64,000 bases of DNA. It comes from Rhizodiscina lignyota (Eukaryota; Ascomycota; Dothideomycetes; Aulographales; Rhizodiscinaceae). The notes beneath the pieces are model-generated. The model did not search any database. It saw only the letters and a program-made list of their open reading frames with translations, and had not been told where the DNA came from. Shown here piece after piece: positions 58,387 through 64,000 of the stretch. Made by a program: the position numbers and the translations under genes. The stretch spans positions 1,488,001-1,552,000 of the forward strand of contig ML978121.1 of NCBI GenBank assembly GCA_010015805.1, given 5' to 3'. The number at the start of each line of letters is the position of its first letter. The first letter of the stretch is position 1.

Positions 58387-59525
58387 ATGGCGACTCCCCA
58401 CAAGCACAAGCCGGTGTCGGTTACAGACCCGCAGTTTGTCCACGGCGTATACATTCCCTCAGCACTCCTCATGGTGGGCACATTGATTGTCAAGAAGGAA
58501 TGGTGGCCATTCGCTCTGCTAGTCGTCGTTGTTCTGGGGGGATGGAAGCTCTACAGCAGCCGTAAGCTTCAACAGTTCAGTCAATTTCACGGTCACCACT
58601 AACATTGGCAATATCCAGAGGCACGAAAGGTCCTAAAGCCAAACGAGTTCCAAGAGTTCGAGTTGAAGGAGAAGACTGTACTCTCTCACAATACAGCCAT
58701 GTACGCATCTGCCTCTAAGAATCAGAAAATACCCAATCCAGCAGATAGATGCTGACCCTTAACAAACGCAGCTACTCATTCAAACTTCCACGTCCCACCG
58801 ATATCCTTGGCCTTCCAATCGGCCAGCACATGTCTCTCGCAGCGACCATCGATGGCAAAGAAGTGGTCCGCTCCTACACTCCCATCTCCTCCGACGAACA
58901 AGTCGGCTCCTTCGACCTCCTCATCAAATCCTACCCAACTGGCAACATCTCCAAGCACATGGCATCTCTCATGGTGGGACAGACTATGAAGGTTAGAGGA
59001 CCAAAGGGCGCCATGGTGTATACCCCAAATATGGTCAAGAGATTTGGCATGATCGCCGGTGGAACTGGAATTACCCCAATGCTCCAGGTCATTAGGGCGA
59101 TTATTCGTGGCAGGCCAAGAAATGGCGGAACAGACGAGACGGTAGTCAACCTGATATTCGCGAATGTGAACGAAGAGGATATCCTGCTGAGAGAGGACCT
59201 GGATGCTCTGGCGAAGGAGGATGACAAGTTCAATGTCCATTACGTCCTGAACAACCCGCCAGAGAAGTGGACAGGAGGTGTGGGATTCGTAACCGCGGAC
59301 ATGATCAAGGTGAGTGGGAGTCTTTTAGCGCGTGGAGTCACTCCATACGAAACAAATCTAATTTTGGACCTCCAGGAACAATGCCCACCTCCAGGCAATG
59401 ATATGAAGATACTCATCTGCGGGCCACCGCCTATGGTCAGCGCAATGAAGAAGGCGACCGAATCGCTGGGATATACGAAGGCGAGACCTGTGAGCAAGCT
59501 CGAAGATCAAGTCTTCTGCTTCTAA
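58387..59525 (+). CDS. CBR1: NADH-cytochrome b5 reductase
   Basis: Four exons (58387-58561, 58619-58700, 58772-59309, 59376-59525) give 314 residues. The enzyme moves electrons from NADH to cytochrome b5 for fatty-acid desaturation and sterol synthesis. A single N-terminal membrane segment ([20 protein letters not shown], about residues 38-58) anchors it to the ER or outer mitochondrial membrane. The FAD domain has RSYTPISSD (the RxYTP motif) and the [10 protein letters not shown] phosphate-binding segment. The NADH domain has [16 protein letters not shown] and the late CGPPPM motif with Cys. The protein ends in the family-typical DQVFCF. All residues for activity are present. The N-terminus and size fit Cbr1 better than the intermembrane-space form Mcr1. 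Confidence 0.94.
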
Positions 59526-60085
59526 AATCGTCCATCGGAATCCACAACCTACTACTGTGGGCAAAAAAGCGTCACATACTCACATTCTAGCATTGCTTTG
59601 CATTTGCATACGTATAGACAAGAGAACGATACGTACGATCGATGAATTCTACCTAGCGATTTAATGCATGTCGGTCTTCATCGGATTCCGCTTAAAAGGG
59701 CTATCGTGTTTTCATCCTGAATCCCGATTGTCTGTCTTGGCCTTGGCAATCCGGATCATCAATTTCAATTCCGATAGAGGACTTTAGTCAGCTACCTTGC
59801 CTGTTTTCATCGTATTCAACTACTCCGAATGAGGTAGGCGGATAGGCAGCGTTGTAGAGAGTAGCCATCGTTGGCACGGCAGCTCCGTGACTCAAAAAAT
59901 ATCTGCGTATATATCTACGCGCGTCACACTACGCGTCGATTCAATTGAAACCATTGCATACAGTTGTCCTCTCTATCCTATAAAGTGACGCACTTGTGCT
60001 TGCCATACTTTATTTCTTTAATTTCGCTATTCTCAACCGTCGATTACAACGAGTGTACTTGCCTTCCTCATTCACTTCAGACATA
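59526..60085. other. Intergenic stretch between CBR1 and the GNAT gene
   Basis: This holds the CBR1 3' end and the upstream region of the acetyltransferase gene. No feature stands out. Confidence 0.45.
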
Positions 60086-60995
60086 ATGGGCATCAAGTAC
60101 AAAATCATACCTGCATCTGCATCCAAGCACACCCTCCCCATCATGACGGCCGGCAGCCGTGCATTCAAGGATGACCCCCTCGCTGCTGCACTCTTTCCAT
60201 CACGATTGAAGAGCCCCGACGACCCTGATGTAGAGTACCGCTTTCGTTTGCAGAGGCTCAAAGACCGCTTTGCCACCAAAGGCGCGCATCTAATGGTTGC
60301 CGTTCCTGAGGATGAAGAGAACGAACTCGTTGTAGACGGGGAGGAGAAGGGCGATGGCAAGGGCCAAATGGTGCTAGGATATTCGGGGTGGTATGAGCCG
60401 AATCCAGAGTTTAATCAAGCGAGATTAATGATGGGGCTATCTTCGCAGTCAGAAGAGAAGAATGGAAAGGAAGTGCAGCAGAATGGCGATGTAGCAGGGG
60501 AGAAAGAAGAGCGTGGAGGTTGGGTAGATGATGGGCATGGAGGAAAGAGAGGGGATGGGAAGACATTCTCGTCGAGCTTAGACGTCGGATTCAAGCAACG
60601 AGTCGGTCAATTACTGGAAGAAACAAAGAAAGAGGTATTGGGCGATGACGAGAACAGAGTGTGGTGTAAGAAATCCTTGTTCTATTCAACATTTTTGCCC
60701 GCAAATCATTCCCGAAATTCAAAAGCACCTGATTCAATCTCTAGACCTTGTCTCCCTCGCCGTGGATCCCTCGTATACCGGACAGGGGATCGCAAGCCGG
60801 CTTGTAGAATGGGGTGTTGATAAGGCCGCAGAGGAGGGTCTATCAGCCTATACAGAGTCCACACCCGCTGGGGTTGGGGTGTATAGAAAACTCGGCTTTA
60901 CTGAGGTGAAGAAAATAAGGCCGTTAGAAGAGGATGGCGACCATGCTCTGACCGTCTTCGTTAAACGGCCACAAGAGTCAGAGTCGAAGCCATGA
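60086..60995 (+). CDS. GNAT-family N-acetyltransferase
   Basis: Two exons (60086-60665, 60745-60995) give 276 residues. The N-terminal part (KYKIIPASASKHTLPIMTAGSRAF) is the first strand and helix of a GNAT fold. The acetyl-CoA site lies after the intron: LVSLAVDPSYTGQGIASRLVEWG has motif A, Q-x-x-G-x-G/A, as YTGQGIASRL. It is followed by the second half, YTESTPAGVGVYRKLGFTEV, typical of fungal GNAT proteins. Between the two halves, about residues 85-190 form a long acidic, Lys/Glu/Gly-rich insertion (EEKGDGKGQM, GEKEERGGWVDDGHGGKRG), so the protein is about 50 residues longer than usual members. The substrate is unknown. The gene converges on the 2EXR-type gene, with 8 bp between stop codons. 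Confidence 0.85.
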
Positions 60996-61003
60996 TATCA
61001 TAC

Positions 61004-61690
61004 TCATTCAATGCGGAGACTTTCCAGTCCTTGACCAAGTAGCTCGGCGCCTCGTCGCTTGGCCTTGATAGCTTCCCTCAACTCTTCGATAATCTCCTCG
61101 CTGACTCGACGATCGCCCGAGGCGGTGGCACCCTGAGTGATTTTGATCTCGCCCTTGACTTTCATACCCTTCCAGAGCCTCAGTGCTTCGAGAGTATTGT
61201 CAGTAACGACTCCACCCGTGCCATTTATCGTGATTGTGAAGGTATCAAGGCCCGCACCTCGGTCGATGGCGAATGCAATATCCTCGACGACGTGTCTTGC
61301 TTCCAGCAACCGGACTTCAGTACCAAAGCTGCTGGACAGTTCAACGGCGAAGTTCCGCACGCGAGTGGCGAGTTTCCGCAAGGCTACCAGCTGGCGGGGA
61401 CCGAGATGCTGCCAAATGACCCGGTGGGCGTAGCAGTGAAACACCACGTTGCTGTTCTCCCAGTGGATGTGCTCGGCCTCGAGTTTGGCCTTCTTGCAAG
61501 AGAAAATGATGCCCGCTCCATGAGTCTTCGATTGCCAGTAGCGTCTTGCGTAGTCTTTGTAGGTAGCTTCTGCGAGGTCAACGTCAAGGCCAGGCAGTGC
61601 GAGGTTGTAAACATGAGTGCGAATCTCCGATGGCAACTTGAAGAAAGGACTGTCGGTTTGAGGGTTGACATTGGCCATTTTTGCATCCAT
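61004..61690 (-). CDS. 2EXR/F-box-like fungal protein
   Basis: A single exon gives 228 residues; ATG 61678 (MANVNPQ) is an alternative start. The opening SPFFKLPSEIRTHVYNLAL is the 2EXR/F-box-like signature, followed by IIFSCKKAKLEAEHIHWENSN. This is the same overall plan as the protein at 31188-32414, but the two are too different to be recent duplicates. The C-terminal half is mixed helix/strand (FAVELSSSFGTEVRLLEARHVVEDIAFAI, DTFTITINGTGGV) ending in basic helices. Function unknown. The 3' end almost touches the GNAT gene, so their 3' UTRs overlap on opposite strands. Confidence 0.82.
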   Translation of the reverse strand: MDAKMANVNPQTDSPFFKLPSEIRTHVYNLALPGLDVDLAEATYKDYARRYWQSKTHGAGIIFSCKKAKLEAEHIHWENSNVVFHCYAHRVIWQHLGPRQLVALRKLATRVRNFAVELSSSFGTEVRLLEARHVVEDIAFAIDRGAGLDTFTITINGTGGVVTDNTLEALRLWKGMKVKGEIKITQGATASGDRRVSEEIIEELREAIKAKRRGAELLGQGLESLRIE

Positions 61691-62937
61691 AGTGTCAAAG
61701 CTTGTATCTGTGAAAGAGTGCGCAGTTGAGGAAGTGTATGTTGAGGAGTAGAAGAGTTCGATGCAGCAATCGGAGTATGAGAGCCGGTTCTGACGTAGAT
61801 GCGTTGGCAGTGGCGGTTATCACGCATTGAAGTAAACCTGACCGTGACAATAGCATTTTATATGTACCACTGCCTGTAAAAAGCGCATGTGAAGCCTTCT
61901 GATCCGTTAGCGCTACCAGTACGAACCATTACGAGGACTGCTATGCTCTTTGCGATAGGATAACATGAATCGAACTGAAGGGAAAATTTGCAGGCTAAAC
62001 AAGTAGGAGAGCATTCTTCCATCATCACGCTGTATGTGATGATGCGTTCAAGCATAATGAGAGCGACCTTAAAAGACGCGTCTAGGGAGATCCATTGTTC
62101 CAAGTCTACTCGCCGATTCCTGGATTACCAGATCGTCGCTATTATAGACTTTCCAAAAAGCTCTTTCATCTCTTGCCTACAACATATACGAACTCTGACA
62201 TTCAACTGTTATCTCCAACCACGAGCTTCGCATCGATGATTGTTCGACCATGTTCATACAGCTCTGGAACTTGTGTAGTTTCCTCAGGCTGTCGGTGCCT
62301 GCCTGCGTCACTGGAATGCGGATGTCCGGGACAGCGTCCTCGCAAGACTATCGTCAGGTTTGATGGAACATGTTGAACGTTCCTACCTCCTTTCAAGAGA
62401 TTTGGAGATGGCGTTCGCTTAAAAAGTGGGCCACAGCTGGGTACGCGACCTCGGCTGCCAGGTGCTGCCCGTGACAAGTCTACGTGATTCGTGAGAGACT
62501 CATCTCCGACCTTCAGAGCTTCCTCTGGACCCAATTGCAGCAGCAACAAGACTTATCGCCTTCATGGCAAGAAGATTTGATGCTAACTTCGCCGTCAGAG
62601 TTCATAGTGGGGTCCACGCACGGGCTGTACCTTCGTCTCTTCCCGACCTTCCGTGAATGGCACGAGCCGCTCTTAGTCTCATCTCCGTCAGAATCTCTTT
62701 CCTCCAATCGCATCATGAAGCAGCTCCTCCGTGGTCATGACTTTCCTAAATGACTGCTTGATCTTCGACAAGTAACTGCCACAAAGGACAGTGTCACAGC
62801 TGCCATGTGTATCAAACAACGCGTCATGCGCTCTCTGCTGATTAGAGCGGCCGAGACGTGCATGTGGATACAGAAGACATGTAAAACATCGAGGCATCCT
62901 CTCTTCCAGTTTCTTGCCTCAGCGTTTCTTAAGCACA
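61691..62937. promoter_or_regulatory. Divergent upstream region of the 2EXR-type gene and the glucoamylase gene
   Basis: No gene is recognised in the 1.2 kb between two divergent start codons. It should hold the glucoamylase promoter; I did not find a repeated regulatory motif that I would name with confidence. Confidence 0.4.
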
Positions 62938-64000
62938 ATGGCCTGGCGTCGTCAGTTTCAGCAGTTCCTTTTGTCTCTTAATGTCGTGCTCCATGTTTCT
63001 TATGCTCAAGCGCCGACCCCGTATGCCACTCCGACTGGCCTCGCGAGTGACATTACCTCATACCTTGAAGCATCGAGCTCCTCCGAAGCTGGCCTGGCAA
63101 AAACCTTGATGTTTGCAAACATTGACGTCGATAATTCAGCAAACGGCACGGTTATCGCGGCACAATCGTACTCCAACCCCAATTATGCATACAATTGGGT
63201 CCGAGATGCGTCTCTCACGATGGACGTGGTGCAAAGCTTGTACGCTGCAGCAACCTCGGACGCGGCCAGAGATAACTACGCCAACATTCTGTTCGCGTAC
63301 GCAGGAGCCCGGACAGCAGAGCAGAACGATCCAGATTTGCAGACAGGCCTCGGAGAGCCAAAGTTCAATCTGAACAACACCGTGTTCACTGGACCGTGGG
63401 GCAGGCCCCAAAATGATGGCCCTGCGACGTCAGCGACCACGTTGATGCAGTTTGCGACAGCATACATGAATAACGGCGGCTCTCAGGACACTGTCAACGA
63501 TCAGATCTACCAGGCCCCAGTGAAAGCTGACTTGTTGTTCGTGGCATCGAATTGGTCCTCGCCGAGCTTTGATATCTGGGAAGAAGAATCCTCGAACCAC
63601 TTCTACAATCGTCTGGTCTCACACCGGGCTCTAGTCTTGGGTGCTGCATTTGCTACGAAGATGGGGGACGACTCTACAAGCTCAACTCTAAGTTCAGCAG
63701 CTAGCGACGTCGCAAACTCACTGTCTGTATTCTGGGATGCTGATCTTGGCATCATTAAGTACGAAGATGGCCCAGTGCTCAACAACAAGAACTCATACCA
63801 AGACATTGCCGTCATTTTAGGTGTCATCCATGGATACAACGACGATGGAGTCTTCTCGTACTCGAATGACCAAGTTCTCTCAACTGCCTATCACTTGGCC
63901 ATAAGTTTCCTCGACGCATATCCCATCGCTGCAAACCAACACACGGATAGCAGTGGTGCAAGTCTCGGCATTCCAATTGGGTGAGCAAAGTCCGTGTTCT
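62938..64000 (+). CDS. Glucoamylase (GH15), 5' part, runs off the window
   Basis: The first exon (62938-63980) encodes 347 residues and ends at a GTGAGC donor 20 bp before the window edge. Glucoamylase releases glucose from the non-reducing ends of starch and is secreted. A signal peptide (QQFLLSLNVVLHVSYAQA) is clear. GH15 landmarks are present: ANIDVDNSANGTVIAAQSYSNP, YAYNWVRDASLT (substrate-binding Trp and Arg-Asp), GPWGRPQNDGPATSA, and FDIWEEESSNHFYNRL, which holds the general-acid Glu. The second catalytic Glu and any starch-binding domain would lie beyond the edge. Nothing in the visible part suggests inactivation. Confidence 0.93.

Overview
The window is nuclear DNA from a filamentous ascomycete. 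Most genes are split by short introns (about 47-70 nt) with GTRNGT donors, CTRAC-like branch sites and CAG/TAG acceptors. Gene content is typical of Pezizomycotina: sedolisin, GH15 glucoamylase, 2EXR/F-box-like proteins, an NRPS-like reductase and a DUF8035-type protein. A dothideomycete is my best guess, but that is inference from gene style and not a placement. All multi-exon models given here were checked by hand: spliced lengths are multiples of three and frames join across every intron.

Layout. 1-9.6 kb: a 76-bp tandem repeat, a small conserved basic protein (-), a 1,358-residue modular repeat protein (+), LSM7 (-) and a conserved protein of unknown function (+). 9.9-13.3 kb: a decayed, A+T-richer island holding a broken GMC oxidoreductase, an 87-bp direct duplication and a frame-disrupted F-box/CxxC gene. 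13.4-24.8 kb: a coiled-coil protein ending in a PPxY motif, then two regulator-like genes (a PHD-finger protein and a protein with a late Zn2Cys6-pattern cluster), each preceded by 2-3 kb without a recognisable gene. 26-30 kb: a large NRPS-like reductase (-) of A-T-R-SDR layout that matches glycine betaine reductase (ATRR). 31-35 kb: a 2EXR-type protein, a class II aldolase/adducin-family protein and the F1-ATPase assembly factor ATP12. 35.6-44.1 kb: a long oxysterol-binding protein (ankyrin-PH-FFAT-ORD), an Mpv17/PMP22 membrane protein and an Arg/Glu-rich DUF8035-type protein. 45.8-52.8 kb: a secreted sedolisin, the PLP-synthase glutaminase PDX2, weak coding remnants, and an FAD/NADPH reductase that lacks a flavodoxin domain. 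55.3-64 kb: a probably mitochondrial cupin, NADH-cytochrome b5 reductase, a GNAT acetyltransferase, a second 2EXR-type protein and the 5' part of a GH15 glucoamylase that runs off the edge.

The genes do not form one pathway. Most are housekeeping or lineage-conserved genes spaced by 0.3-3 kb. There is no clear biosynthetic cluster around the ATRR-like gene, which fits a primary-metabolic role in choline recycling. The items most worth a second look are the modular repeat protein, the reductase with the CCGGGCC motif and no FMN domain, the periodic E-E-hydrophobic-R-R motif in the DUF8035-type protein, the ATRR-like enzyme, and the decayed island at 9.9-13.3 kb. I found no tRNA, rRNA, CRISPR array or recognisable intact transposon.
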